From contig NZ_AP024238.1 of assembly GCF_019973615.1 (NCBI RefSeq), positions 4,671,989 to 4,735,988 of the forward strand: 64,000 nucleotides of DNA, written 5' to 3'. Both the position numbers and the translations under genes were made by a program. This DNA comes from Rhodoferax lithotrophicus. GTDB taxonomy: Bacteria > Pseudomonadota > Gammaproteobacteria > Burkholderiales > Burkholderiaceae_C. Below, piece after piece: positions 51,908 through 60,102 of the stretch. The notes below the pieces were generated by a model. The model had not been told where the DNA came from, searched no databases, and was given only the letters and a program-made list of their open reading frames with translations. Numbering within the stretch: the stretch's first letter is position 1; every line of letters starts with the position of its first letter.

Positions 51908-52224
51908 GCGTGATCCCCACAGGAAATGGACGATTGGTAAAAACCAGCGGGAAGGAAGGGCTTGATGAACTTTTCACATGGCTCAGGCACACGCTGACTC
52001 AGGAAAAAGGTGGCGTTTTGCCGACAGGCAGAGACAAAAACCGGGCCGTTGCTGACGATAGTCATGGATTGGCCGGGCAGTAGCACCCAGTCGTAGGTGT
52101 CCATGTGCTGCGTGACCCAGAGCGTGCCTTCAAGGCAGGCCAACGTGTGTCCGTGCACATCAGTGAATTCAAGCGTTGAGCGTGGCGTTGCCTTCACGGT
52201 GAGTTGTTCACTCTGAATGTTCAT
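51904..52224 (-). CDS. DUF2917 domain protein
   Basis: 106 residues. The short DUF2917 domain is recognisable from LACLEGTLWVTQHMDTYDWVLLPGQSM, a cupin-like fold of unknown function. AAGGAA precedes the ATG at 52224. It is coupled to the hydrolase gene by a 4-base overlap. Confidence 0.78.
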   Translation of the reverse strand: MNIQSEQLTVKATPRSTLEFTDVHGHTLACLEGTLWVTQHMDTYDWVLLPGQSMTIVSNGPVFVSACRQNATFFLSQRVPEPCEKFIKPFLPAGFYQSSISCGDHA

Positions 52225-52410
52225 CCTATATTCCTTGGGTTCAAACAGCTTCCCTCTGCAACTCAGGAAGATGCATGGGACAGAAGGGAATTTACGATGG
52301 CTTGTGATGGCGCTCAATCAACTTTTATGCGCTGTTCGCATTCGATTTGGGAATGTTTGTAGATACGGGTAATTGGGAGCGAATTCCAATTAATCGCCAC
52401 CAATTTGCTA

Positions 52411-52455
52411 CTAAATTAATAGCTGCTTACGCAAATTAGATCATGGCTACAAGGC
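52411..52455. repeat. Dispersed repeat copy upstream of the ImmA/IrrE gene
   Basis: TTAATAGCTGCTTACGCAAA followed by TAGATCATGGCTACAAGGC is a clear copy. The 52225-52506 gap otherwise holds only promoter-like AT-rich sequence. Confidence 0.65.
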
Positions 52456-52506
52456 ATTTTTATTGTATTTTTGGCTTGCAGAGCTACGTTCCCCTAGAAT
52501 CATTCC

Positions 52507-53649
52507 ATGTCTCATCCCCATGCTCAAATCAACCCCGAGATGCTCCGTTGGGCTCGCGGTCGTGTGGGCATGGATATTGGTCATGCGGCCGTCGCGGCTG
52601 GCGTGAAACCGGAGCAGTTTGAGCGCTGGGAAGCCGGTGACGCTTTGCCGACGTTTCGACAAGCGCAAAACCTGGCCCAGGCACTTCATGCCCCTTTTGG
52701 ATTTTTCTTTTTGCAGCAGGCTCCTGTTGATGAGCCGTTATTGCCAGACCTGCGCACTGTGGGCGGCAGGCCCGTAGGAAAGCCAAGCGTCGATTTGCTG
52801 GAGACGGTCAAGCAGGCCTTGCAACGTCAGGCCTGGTATCTCGAATACCAGCAAGAGCAGGGCATGCCGTCTTTACCCTTTGTGGGGAAGTTCAAGTTCA
52901 ATGAGGCTCCCCAGGTTGTTGCCGCAGATATTCGCGCTGTTTTGGGCGTTGATGTAGAGCAGGGCCAAAGGCAGTGGGACGATTACCAGCGTGCGCTCAT
53001 CCAGGGGGCAGAGCAGGCAGGTGTGCTGGTGATGCGCAGTGGCACGGTGGGCAACAACACGCACCGCAAGCTCGATGTCAGCGAGTTTCGTGGATTTGCC
53101 ATCAGCCACCCTCTTGCGCCCGTGGTTTTTATCAATTCCGCAGATGCCCCTGCCGCCAGGTTGTTTACCCTGTTGCACGAACTGGCCCACCTCTGGTTTG
53201 GCTCCAGCGGCATATCCAATGCCGAGTCTGGCAACTTGCGCCAAGAAGAAATGGCTTGCAATGCGGTTGCAGGTGAGTTTTTGGCGCCGGCAGAGTTATT
53301 CAAAAGTCTTTGGGCAACGGCTTCGGTGGACCTTTCCACCCGCATTGCAGAACTTGCACGGCGCTTCCATGTCAGCCAACTGGTGGTTGTGCGCCGCGCG
53401 TTGGATCTGGGGTTGATTGACCGCCAGACTTATAACGATTTCTATCTTGCGGAACTGGAGCGCTTTCGGCAGGCCGAAAGCCAGGGGGGCAGTTTTTATC
53501 GCAACGCAGGTTCTAAAAACAGCGTGCGATTCGCCAGAGCGGTGATTGCAGAGGCCCTGAGCGGCCGCCTGCTGTTGCGCGATGCCGGCAAGCTCCTCGG
53601 TGTACAACCGGCGAAGATTCGCCAATTTGCCGAGCAGTTGGGTGCATGA
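52507..53649 (+). CDS. XRE-ImmA/IrrE metallopeptidase (antitoxin-like)
   Basis: 380 residues. An N-terminal XRE-like helix-turn-helix (WARGRVGMDIGHAAVAAGVKPEQFERWEAGDALPTFRQA) is joined to a zinc peptidase domain with HELAHLW (H-E-x-x-H) and the downstream Glu in RQEEMACNAVAGEFLAP. This COG2856 architecture often pairs with a toxin. Its stop overlaps the next ATG. The peptidase may sense damage, or act as antitoxin. Confidence 0.88.
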   Translation: MSHPHAQINPEMLRWARGRVGMDIGHAAVAAGVKPEQFERWEAGDALPTFRQAQNLAQALHAPFGFFFLQQAPVDEPLLPDLRTVGGRPVGKPSVDLLETVKQALQRQAWYLEYQQEQGMPSLPFVGKFKFNEAPQVVAADIRAVLGVDVEQGQRQWDDYQRALIQGAEQAGVLVMRSGTVGNNTHRKLDVSEFRGFAISHPLAPVVFINSADAPAARLFTLLHELAHLWFGSSGISNAESGNLRQEEMACNAVAGEFLAPAELFKSLWATASVDLSTRIAELARRFHVSQLVVVRRALDLGLIDRQTYNDFYLAELERFRQAESQGGSFYRNAGSKNSVRFARAVIAEALSGRLLLRDAGKLLGVQPAKIRQFAEQLGA

Positions 53650-54149
53650 TTTATCTGCTGGATTCCAATACCCTGATTGAAGCGAAGAACCGCTACTACG
53701 GCATGACCATCTGCCCCGGTTACTGGTCGTGGGTTCTGCGCAGTCATGGTCAAGGTGTGGTGGCCAGTATCGAGAGTGTGGGCGACGAACTCAAGCGCGG
53801 CAACGATGAGCTGGCCCAGTGGGCCAAGCACAACGCTGCTCTGTTTCTCCCCGTATCTGACACTGCCACCCAAGCCGCATTCGCCCAAGTGGCCGCGCAT
53901 GTGGCATCCCAAACCGCGCAAATGAAGCCCGGTGCCTTGGAGGAATTTTTAGGTGGCGCCGACCCGTGGCTCATCGCCAAAGCTATGACCTTGCCAGACA
54001 GTGTGGTGGTAACCCACGAACAGTTCAATCTTCAACTGCGCCGCAAATTCAGCATTCCCAACGTGTGTCAACACTTTGGCCTGCAATGGATGGATACGTT
54101 TGCGGTGCTGGGCCACACCAAGGCCAATTTCGTTCTGATAGACGCATAA
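53646..54149 (+). CDS. DUF4411 PIN-like protein (putative toxin)
   Basis: 167 residues. The PIN-type start MIYLLDSNTLIEAKNRYYG places an acidic residue (Asp6) at the metal site. Further acidic positions are in GDEL, GADPWLIAKA and the QFNL-containing C-terminal half. This matches DUF4411, which is found as the partner of XRE-COG2856 proteins and is suspected to be an RNase toxin. Coupled by ATGA. Confidence 0.83.
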   Translation: MIYLLDSNTLIEAKNRYYGMTICPGYWSWVLRSHGQGVVASIESVGDELKRGNDELAQWAKHNAALFLPVSDTATQAAFAQVAAHVASQTAQMKPGALEEFLGGADPWLIAKAMTLPDSVVVTHEQFNLQLRRKFSIPNVCQHFGLQWMDTFAVLGHTKANFVLIDA

Positions 54150-54280
54150 GCCCTTTTCACGATTTTGGGCGACATTGACCGACCGCGCTTGCTGCCTTGA
54201 TCAAGGTAGCGGCGGCGATTGCGCATGGCAGTTGCACGGATGTGCCATCGGCGCGGAAGCAGGTCATAAAATACTACCGA

Positions 54281-54320
54281 TTCAATAGCTAGTTGCGCTT
54301 ATTTTGCAGGGTCTACACGG
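54281..54320. repeat. Dispersed repeat copy on one flank of the WD40 remnant
   Basis: TTCAATAGCTAGTTGCGCTT followed by ATTTTGCAGGGTCTACACGG; same orientation as the copy at 54731. Confidence 0.6.
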
Positions 54321-54338
54321 TCTTTTATGCGATGCATT

Positions 54339-54700
54339 TCACCAAGCCGCGTACTCCTCTATCGGTTCTACCTGCCAGGCGCCATCGACATATTGAAACT
54401 GGTAGTTCAAGTACCGCCAAGCGCGGCCTGTGCAATAGAGCAAATCCCCGGTGGGCTGCCATGCTGCTGCGGCGTGGTTTGCATGCAAGTGGCTGCGAAT
54501 CAGTGCGCAGCTTGTCACGTCCCACAGGCGTAGCGTGCTGTCAGCGCCAGCAGAGGCCAGTATGCGCTCATCGGGTGAAAACGCGCAGGCTTGAACCCAA
54601 TCCTGGTGGCCCTCAAACACTCGCAACAGTACGCCGCTAGCGGCATCCCACAGACGCAGCGTGTTGGCCGCGTCATCTCTAGCAAGAATGCGCCTCGAAC
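54339..54700 (-). pseudogene. WD40-repeat protein, 5'-truncated remnant
   Basis: About 120 codons of open frame. WD40 units are clear: RLWDAASGVLLRVFEGHQD, then ACAFSPDERILASAGADSTL with RLWDVTSC. The 3' end looks intact (PIEEYAAW and stop), while the 5' part is missing beyond one and a half repeats. The remnant lies between two direct copies of the dispersed repeat, which suggests a recombination-driven deletion. Intact family members are several hundred residues long. Confidence 0.75.
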
Positions 54701-54730
54701 TCGCAATTTGATGACGAAAAAGCTATACAT

Positions 54731-54768
54731 TTAATAGCTTCTTGCGCTTATTCAATAAGGGCTACGGT
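54731..54768. repeat. Dispersed repeat copy on the other flank of the WD40 remnant
   Basis: TTAATAGCTTCTTGCGCTTA followed by TTCAATAAGGGCTACGGT: a near-complete copy. Confidence 0.68.
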
Positions 54769-54960
54769 ACATTTTCATCCACAAATATCGGCAAAATTAG
54801 CCTGCAACCACAGCGATCACTTGTTCCTGCCACACCAAGGCAGGCAACTGGGGTAAACAGTCAAATTGAACAAGCTCGCAAGGGGCGTTCAGAATTTCAC
54901 CCACCTCAGCAGGGTGGATGCGCATGAAAATGGCAGCGTTCCATTGGAGTTTCTGACCAC

Positions 54961-55608
54961 ATGGCCCTCCCCGCCATCGTCCTGCATGCATGGCAGCACA
55001 CGTCGACAAACACCGACAGCACCGTCATTTTGCCCGATGGCTGTTGTGACTTGATCTTGCGTGCCACGCCGGGGCAGCGGCCCCGATGGTTTGTGACGGC
55101 CCTTGCGGATGCGGCTTACGAGGTGCCCGGTACGGTGGGAGAGGCGTTTTGGGGCTTTCGCCTGCATCCAGGTGCGCAGATTGACGAGGCCATGCTCATT
55201 GATGCCTTGCAGGCGTGCCCCCTGCACAGTGCACAAGACGCTCTGCCGTGGCTGGATGCCTGTGTGCGCCTGGACGCGCGCGTCGTGCAGGCTTTGCACA
55301 GCCTGTCGGCAAGTGCAACCGTGGCCGTAGCGGCGCGGCAATTGGGGGTGTCAGAGCGCAGCTTGCAGCGGTTGGTGTTCGCTGCCACTGGCCGCCCGCC
55401 GACCTACTGGAAATGTCTGGCACGGGTGCGCCGTGCTGCGGCCAGCCTGGCGCACACCCCCACGTTGGCAGCCTGCGCGGCTGACCACGGTTTTGCCGAT
55501 CAGGCGCACATGACGCGGGAGTTTCAGCGTTGGCTGGGGCGCACTCCCAGTGGGGTGCTGGCCTCGCCAGAGCTGCTGGCGGTTGTGGCGGCATCAGGCT
55601 ACGCTTAG
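54961..55608 (+). CDS. AraC family transcriptional regulator
   Basis: 215 residues. The N-terminal ~100 residues (VILPDGCCDLILRATPGQRPRW...) resemble the DUF6597/AraC_E_bind-like sensor type. The C-terminal part has the double helix-turn-helix (AARQLGVSERSLQRLVFAATGR and CAADHGFADQAHMTREFQRW). It is convergent with a VOC gene. No clear ribosome site is visible before the ATG. Confidence 0.85.
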   Translation: MALPAIVLHAWQHTSTNTDSTVILPDGCCDLILRATPGQRPRWFVTALADAAYEVPGTVGEAFWGFRLHPGAQIDEAMLIDALQACPLHSAQDALPWLDACVRLDARVVQALHSLSASATVAVAARQLGVSERSLQRLVFAATGRPPTYWKCLARVRRAAASLAHTPTLAACAADHGFADQAHMTREFQRWLGRTPSGVLASPELLAVVAASGYA

Positions 55609-55640
55609 GTCAGTAGGCGATGCGCGGCACGATTCTGGGA

Positions 55641-56036
55641 TCAGGGTTGGTAGAAAGGTTTGAACTCGGCGCTGGGCTCACGCTCGGAGTAAATATAGAG
55701 CGTGATGCCGTTGGGGTCTTGCAGCGCAAAGCCCCGGTCACCCCAAGGGTGGTCTTCCAGCGGCATAGTGGCGGCCAAACCCGCCGTGCTCAGGGTTTGA
55801 AACTGTGCATCCACATCTGCCACGCAGAAGTTGAATGTCAGCCCGGCGGGGTTGCAAAGCGGCTGGCCTGGCTGGGGCTGCATGAATTGCAGAGACGCAG
55901 ATTTGCCCCCGAACTCCAGGTTGATGTACCAACCGCAATCAAACGCGATCCTGGCTGCAAAGTGCCGGACATAGAAGTCTCGGGTCTGTTCGATCTTGGT
56001 GGTGGTGATGCAGGTCGATAGTGCTTGAGGGATCAT
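55641..56036 (-). CDS. VOC (glyoxalase/dioxygenase-fold) family protein
   Basis: 131 residues. One VOC domain: TKIEQTRDFYVRHFAARIAFDCGWY at the start, FNFCVADVDAQFQTLS in the middle and PWGDRGFALQDPNGITLYIY at the end. This is the bleomycin/glyoxalase-type layout without a distinct catalytic group. The ATG at 56036 fits the fold; the upstream open frame runs antisense over a response-regulator relic. Confidence 0.84.
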   Translation of the reverse strand: MIPQALSTCITTTKIEQTRDFYVRHFAARIAFDCGWYINLEFGGKSASLQFMQPQPGQPLCNPAGLTFNFCVADVDAQFQTLSTAGLAATMPLEDHPWGDRGFALQDPNGITLYIYSEREPSAEFKPFYQP

Positions 56037-56150
56037 GGTGGGCCTTGTATTAAGGTTCAGTGCTGTTTGCAGGGCGCGACTATAGGACGGGTGCAAGGCG
56101 GAGTCTTGAATAAATCCGACAGGCCCAACATCAAGGTATCGAGCTGAAAT

Positions 56151-56308
56151 ATCGCCATGCTCAGTACCGGGCACACCCTGAACGAAATTGGTGCACAGCT
56201 CAAATTGATCTCGAACACAGTGAGCATCGACCGGGCACAGATTCTGAAACAGAGCAGCAAAAAAACGATATAGCGCTGGCACGGTACACCCAGCGCCACA
56301 GCCGCAAC
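56151..56308 (+). pseudogene. Relic of a NarL/LuxR response-regulator DNA-binding domain
   Basis: The translation shows MLSTGHTLNEIGAQLKLISN followed by TVSIDRAQIL, clearly homologous to LLSMGHTVGEIGAQLKLASN and TVSTYRARILE of the intact regulator at 47757-48434. After a frameshift it continues NDIALARYTQRHSRN, matching NDVELALYAQRHSR. No receiver domain remains. It sits just upstream of the cyanate operon. Confidence 0.8.
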
Positions 56309-56420
56309 CCACCTTGGCGCAGGAAAACGCCGCTTAGCGACCACTGGTGTAGGGCTGGCCCTACAAGCTGTCGGGCCACCGGGCACGAATTGCATGGCCA
56401 TCCCGAACCTTGGCACAAGT

Positions 56421-56436
56421 TGGCCCGAGCATTGCG
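56421..56436 (+). promoter_or_regulatory. Sigma-54 (RpoN) promoter of the cyanate operon
   Basis: TGGCCCGAGCATTGCG compared with TGGCACG-N4-TTGC(A/T): GG at -24 and GC at -12 are in exact register, with two mismatches elsewhere. The start codon of cynA is about 23 bases past the predicted start site, with its ribosome site in between. Fits nitrogen control of cyanate use. Confidence 0.7.
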
Positions 56437-56470
56437 TAGAGCACAGGGTCCAACTTCAAAAGGTAATGCC

Positions 56471-57874
56471 ATGACCCAGTACTTTGACCCCTACAACGCT
56501 GACCGCCCGCTGATGCTCAAGTGCAGCTGTGGCCGAGACCACACGGTGGCTGAACACCAGCAGGAACTGTCTGCAGAAGGTGCCACCGCCGAGCTCAAGC
56601 GCCGCAGCCTGAGTAGTGAGTTTGAAGCCTATTCCAATGCCTTCATCGAGGCTACGCTGGTCAAGGCACTGTTTCCGCAAGACGCGGTGCGTCGCCGTTT
56701 CCTGCGTGCAGTGGGCAAAGGCACCGCCATGGCCGCCATTGGCAGCGTGTTGCCCCTGGCCAGCCTGCAAGCCATGGCGCAGGACAAAACGGCACTGGAG
56801 AAAACCAAGCTCAAGATTGGCTTCATTCCAATCACCTGTGCCACACCGCTGATCATGGCCCACCCGCTGGGTTTCTACAGCAAGCAAGGGCTGGATGTGG
56901 AGCTGTCCAAGACCGCTGGCTGGGCCCTGATCCGCGACAAGATGATCAACAAGGAATATGACGCGACGCACTTCCTGTCACCCATGCCGCTGGCGATTTC
57001 GATGGGTCTGGGCTCCAACCCCACACCGATGAACGTGGCCACCATCCAGAACGTCAACGGCCAGGCCATCACGCTGGCGCTCAAGCACAAGAACAATCGC
57101 GACCCGAAGAACTGGAAGGGCTTCAAATTTGCCATTCCGTTCGAGTACAGCATGCACAACTTCTTGCTGCGCTACTACCTGGCCGAAGCTGGCCTGAACC
57201 CCGACACCGATGTGCAACTGCGTGTGGTGCCGCCAGCTGAGATGGTGGCCAACCTGAAGGCGGGCAACATTGACGGCTTCCTCGGCCCAGACCCGTTCAA
57301 CCAGCGCGCCGTGTATGAAGAAGCCGGCTTTATCCACGTGTTGACCAAAGACCTGTGGAACGGCCACCCCTGCTGCGCCTTTGGCACCAGCACCGAGTTC
57401 ATCCAGAAGAACCCCAACACCTTCGCCGCGCTGTACCGCTCGGTGCTCACAGCCGCCGCCATGGCGCGCCAGCCTGGCAACCGCGAGCTGATTGCCAAGG
57501 TGATCTCGCCCGCGCAATACCTCAACCAGCCTGAAGCGGTGTTGACCCAGGTGCTGACCGGCAAGTTTGCCGACGGCCTGGGCAAGATCCAGAACGTGCC
57601 GGACCGTGCCGACTTTGACCCGATCCCGTGGCAAAGCATGGCGGTGTGGATGCTCACGCAGATGCAGCGCTGGGGCTATGTCAAGGGTGATGTCAACTAC
57701 AAACAAATCGCTGAAAAAGTGTTCTTGTTGACCGATGCCAAGAAGCACATGAAGGAGCTGAGTCAAAAAGCACCCGAAGGCGCTTACCCCAAGTTCAAGA
57801 TCATGGGCAAGGAGTTTGATGCCGACAAGGCCGCCGCTTACGCCAAGAGCTTCGCCATCAGCAAGGCGGCCTGA
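56471..57874 (+). CDS. cynA: Cyanate/nitrate-type ABC transporter substrate-binding protein
   Basis: 467 residues of the NrtA/CmpA family. It has an unusual N-terminal extension of about 60 residues with a C-x-C-G-x-x-H motif (LKCSCGRDHTVAEH) before a Tat-like signal (RRRFLRAVG plus a hydrophobic stretch). The mature domain contains GFIPITCATPLIMAHPLGFY, GWALIRDKMINKEYDATHFL and GHPCCAFGTSTEFIQKNP. AAGG precedes the ATG. It leads the operon with cynS, so cyanate is the probable ligand. Confidence 0.88.
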   Translation: MTQYFDPYNADRPLMLKCSCGRDHTVAEHQQELSAEGATAELKRRSLSSEFEAYSNAFIEATLVKALFPQDAVRRRFLRAVGKGTAMAAIGSVLPLASLQAMAQDKTALEKTKLKIGFIPITCATPLIMAHPLGFYSKQGLDVELSKTAGWALIRDKMINKEYDATHFLSPMPLAISMGLGSNPTPMNVATIQNVNGQAITLALKHKNNRDPKNWKGFKFAIPFEYSMHNFLLRYYLAEAGLNPDTDVQLRVVPPAEMVANLKAGNIDGFLGPDPFNQRAVYEEAGFIHVLTKDLWNGHPCCAFGTSTEFIQKNPNTFAALYRSVLTAAAMARQPGNRELIAKVISPAQYLNQPEAVLTQVLTGKFADGLGKIQNVPDRADFDPIPWQSMAVWMLTQMQRWGYVKGDVNYKQIAEKVFLLTDAKKHMKELSQKAPEGAYPKFKIMGKEFDADKAAAYAKSFAISKAA

Positions 57875-57875
57875 G

Positions 57876-58742
57876 ATGAACGCCCAGCGCTCCCTCAACT
57901 TTCGGGCGGCTTTGCTGTCGGTACTGATCCTGCTGGTGGTGCTGGGCATCTGGTACGTGGCCACCAGCGCCAGCGCAGCGGCCAACAGCTCGGCGGGTAT
58001 GACTCCTGAGCAAATCGAGTACGCCAAGATGATGGGCAAAGACCCCGGCAGCGCCAAGGCCACGGGTTTTCCCACACTGGGTCAGATGGGCACGGCCATC
58101 TGGGGGCATCTGTCAAACCCGTTTTATGACAACGGGCCCAATGACAAAGGCATTGCCATCCAGCTGGGCCATTCACTGGGCCGGGTTGGGCTGGGCTTTG
58201 TACTAGCCATGCTGGTGGCGATTCCACTGGGCTTTGTGATTGGCATGTCACCGCTGATGCGCAAGGCTTTTGACCCGTTTATTCAGGTGCTCAAACCCAT
58301 CAGCCCGCTGGCCTGGATGCCGCTGGCGCTCTACACCATCAAGGACTCGTCGGCCAGCGGCATTTTTGTGATCTTCATCTGCTCGATCTGGCCGATGCTG
58401 GTGAACACCGCCTTTGGTGTGGCCGCGGTCAAGCGGGAATGGCTCAACGTGGCCCGCACGCTGGAGGTGAACCCGCTGCGCACGGCGTTTCAGGTGATCT
58501 TGCCCGCAGCCGCCCCGACCATTCTGACCGGCATGCGCATCAGCATGGGTATTGCCTGGCTGGTCATTGTGGCCGCCGAGATGCTGGTGGGTGGCACCGG
58601 CATTGGTTACTTTGTCTGGAACGAGTGGAACAACCTCTCCTTGCCCAACGTGATTTTTGCCATTGGTGTGATTGGTGTGGTGGGCATGCTGCTGGACCTG
58701 TTGTTTGGCCACATCCAGAAGATGGTGACCTATGTGGAGTGA
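57876..58742 (+). CDS. cynB: Cyanate-type ABC transporter permease
   Basis: 288 residues with about six membrane segments. The EAA loop is VARTLEVNPLRTAFQVILPAAA. The long leader between the first helix and the rest (TSASAAANSSAGMTPEQIEYAKM...) is typical of the NrtB/CynB type. The ATG is one base past the cynA stop. Confidence 0.9.
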   Translation: MNAQRSLNFRAALLSVLILLVVLGIWYVATSASAAANSSAGMTPEQIEYAKMMGKDPGSAKATGFPTLGQMGTAIWGHLSNPFYDNGPNDKGIAIQLGHSLGRVGLGFVLAMLVAIPLGFVIGMSPLMRKAFDPFIQVLKPISPLAWMPLALYTIKDSSASGIFVIFICSIWPMLVNTAFGVAAVKREWLNVARTLEVNPLRTAFQVILPAAAPTILTGMRISMGIAWLVIVAAEMLVGGTGIGYFVWNEWNNLSLPNVIFAIGVIGVVGMLLDLLFGHIQKMVTYVE

Positions 58743-58800
58743 CACCTCTTTACGAACACCTGTCGTCCCTTACGCCCTACCTCAAGGAAAGACCTCCAAC

Positions 58801-59595
58801 GTGAACGCATTGCTCCAGATCGAAGGGCTCAGCAAAGCCTTTGTACCCACCAAACCGGTGTTTGCCGATGTCAGCTTCTCACTCACTCGGGGTGAGTTTG
58901 CCTGCATCATCGGCCACTCGGGTTGTGGCAAAACCACCATCCTGAACGTGCTGGCGGGGCTGGACACGGCCACCACCGGCAACGTCTTTATGGATGGCCG
59001 CGAAGTCACCGGCCCGAGCCTGGAGCGTGGTGTGGTGTTCCAGAGCCACGCGCTGATGCCCTGGCTGACGGTGCGCCAGAACATTGCCTTTGCCGTGAAA
59101 TCGCGCTGGCCGGACTGGGGCCACGCCGAAGTCAATGCCCATGTGGAAAAGTTTGTCGCCATGGTGGGTTTGAGCCCGGCCATCGACAAAAAACCGTCGC
59201 AACTCTCAGGCGGCATGAAGCAGCGGGTAGGTATTGCCCGCGCCTTTTGCATCAGCCCGAAGATGCTGTTGCTCGATGAACCATTTGGCGCACTCGACGC
59301 GCTGACCCGCGGCACGATCCAGGACGAGCTGATGAGCATCGTGCGCCAGACGCAGCAAACCGTGTTCATGATCACCCACGATGTGGACGAAGCCATTTTG
59401 CTGGCCGACCGCATTCTGCTGATGAGCAACGGCAACGAATCGGCCCAGGGCTACACGCCTGGTGGCATGGCCGAGGTGGTGGTCAACCCACTACCCCGCA
59501 GCCGGGTGCGTGCCAACCTGCACCACCTGGACGGCTATTACGAACTGCGCAACCACGTGGTCGACTTTTTGGTGTCACGCGCCATTGCGCATTAA
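58801..59595 (+). CDS. cynD: Cyanate-type ABC transporter ATPase
   Basis: 264 residues. Walker A GHSGCGKTT, signature LSGGMKQRVGIARAF, Walker B MLLLDEPFGALDALTR and H-loop MITHDVDEAI are all present. The start is a GTG at 58801 with AAGGAAAG upstream. It couples ATP hydrolysis to cyanate import with CynAB. Confidence 0.92.
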   Translation: MNALLQIEGLSKAFVPTKPVFADVSFSLTRGEFACIIGHSGCGKTTILNVLAGLDTATTGNVFMDGREVTGPSLERGVVFQSHALMPWLTVRQNIAFAVKSRWPDWGHAEVNAHVEKFVAMVGLSPAIDKKPSQLSGGMKQRVGIARAFCISPKMLLLDEPFGALDALTRGTIQDELMSIVRQTQQTVFMITHDVDEAILLADRILLMSNGNESAQGYTPGGMAEVVVNPLPRSRVRANLHHLDGYYELRNHVVDFLVSRAIAH

Positions 59596-59644
59596 CTTTG
59601 TTTTCTTCATTTATTCAACCCCACTCACCTCTACAGGAGTCACC

Positions 59645-60088
59645 ATGAACCGTCTCGAAGTTACCGAAAAAATCATCAGCACCAAAGTCTCCAAGGGCAT
59701 CAAATGGGATGCAGTGGCCAAGAAAGTGGGCTTGTCCAAGGAATGGGTCACCGCCGCTTGCCTGGGCCAGATGACACTGGATGCCGAGCAGGCGAAGATT
59801 GTGGGCAAGATTTTTGGCCTGACCGTGGAAGAGCAAAAATGGCTGCAAGTGGTGCCCTACAAAGGCTCGCTGCCGACACCCGTGCCGACCGACCCGCTGA
59901 TCTACCGCTGGTATGAAATTGTCAGCGTCTACGGCACCACCATCAAGGAACTGATCCACGAGGAATTTGGCGACGGCATCATGAGCGCCATTGACTTCTC
60001 GATGGACATTGTGCGTGAAGCCGACCCCAAAGGTGACCGCGTTAACGTGGTGTTGTCGGGCAAATTCCTGCCTTACAAACAGTATTGA
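59645..60088 (+). CDS. cynS: Cyanate hydratase (cyanase)
   Basis: 147 residues. An N-terminal helix-turn-helix-like domain precedes the catalytic domain with the three active-site residues in place: Arg and Glu in YRWYEIVS and Ser in GIMSAIDF (Arg96, Glu99 and Ser122 in E. coli). It converts cyanate and bicarbonate to ammonia and CO2. CAGGAG precedes the ATG. It lies in the operon between the transporter and a second binding protein. Confidence 0.97.
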   Translation: MNRLEVTEKIISTKVSKGIKWDAVAKKVGLSKEWVTAACLGQMTLDAEQAKIVGKIFGLTVEEQKWLQVVPYKGSLPTPVPTDPLIYRWYEIVSVYGTTIKELIHEEFGDGIMSAIDFSMDIVREADPKGDRVNVVLSGKFLPYKQY

Positions 60089-60102
60089 ATCGGAGTCAGC
60101 GC

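Noticed and set aside
56281..56320. Possible NtrC binding dyad upstream of cynA
   Set aside because: Only a loose GC-rich dyad around GCAACCCACCTTGGCGCA; spacing and bases do not fit the GCAC-N7-GTGC pattern well enough.
56411..56420. TGGCACAAGT as a second -24 element before cynA
   Set aside because: No TTGC at the proper distance; the TGGCCCG-N4-TTGC 10 bases later fits better.
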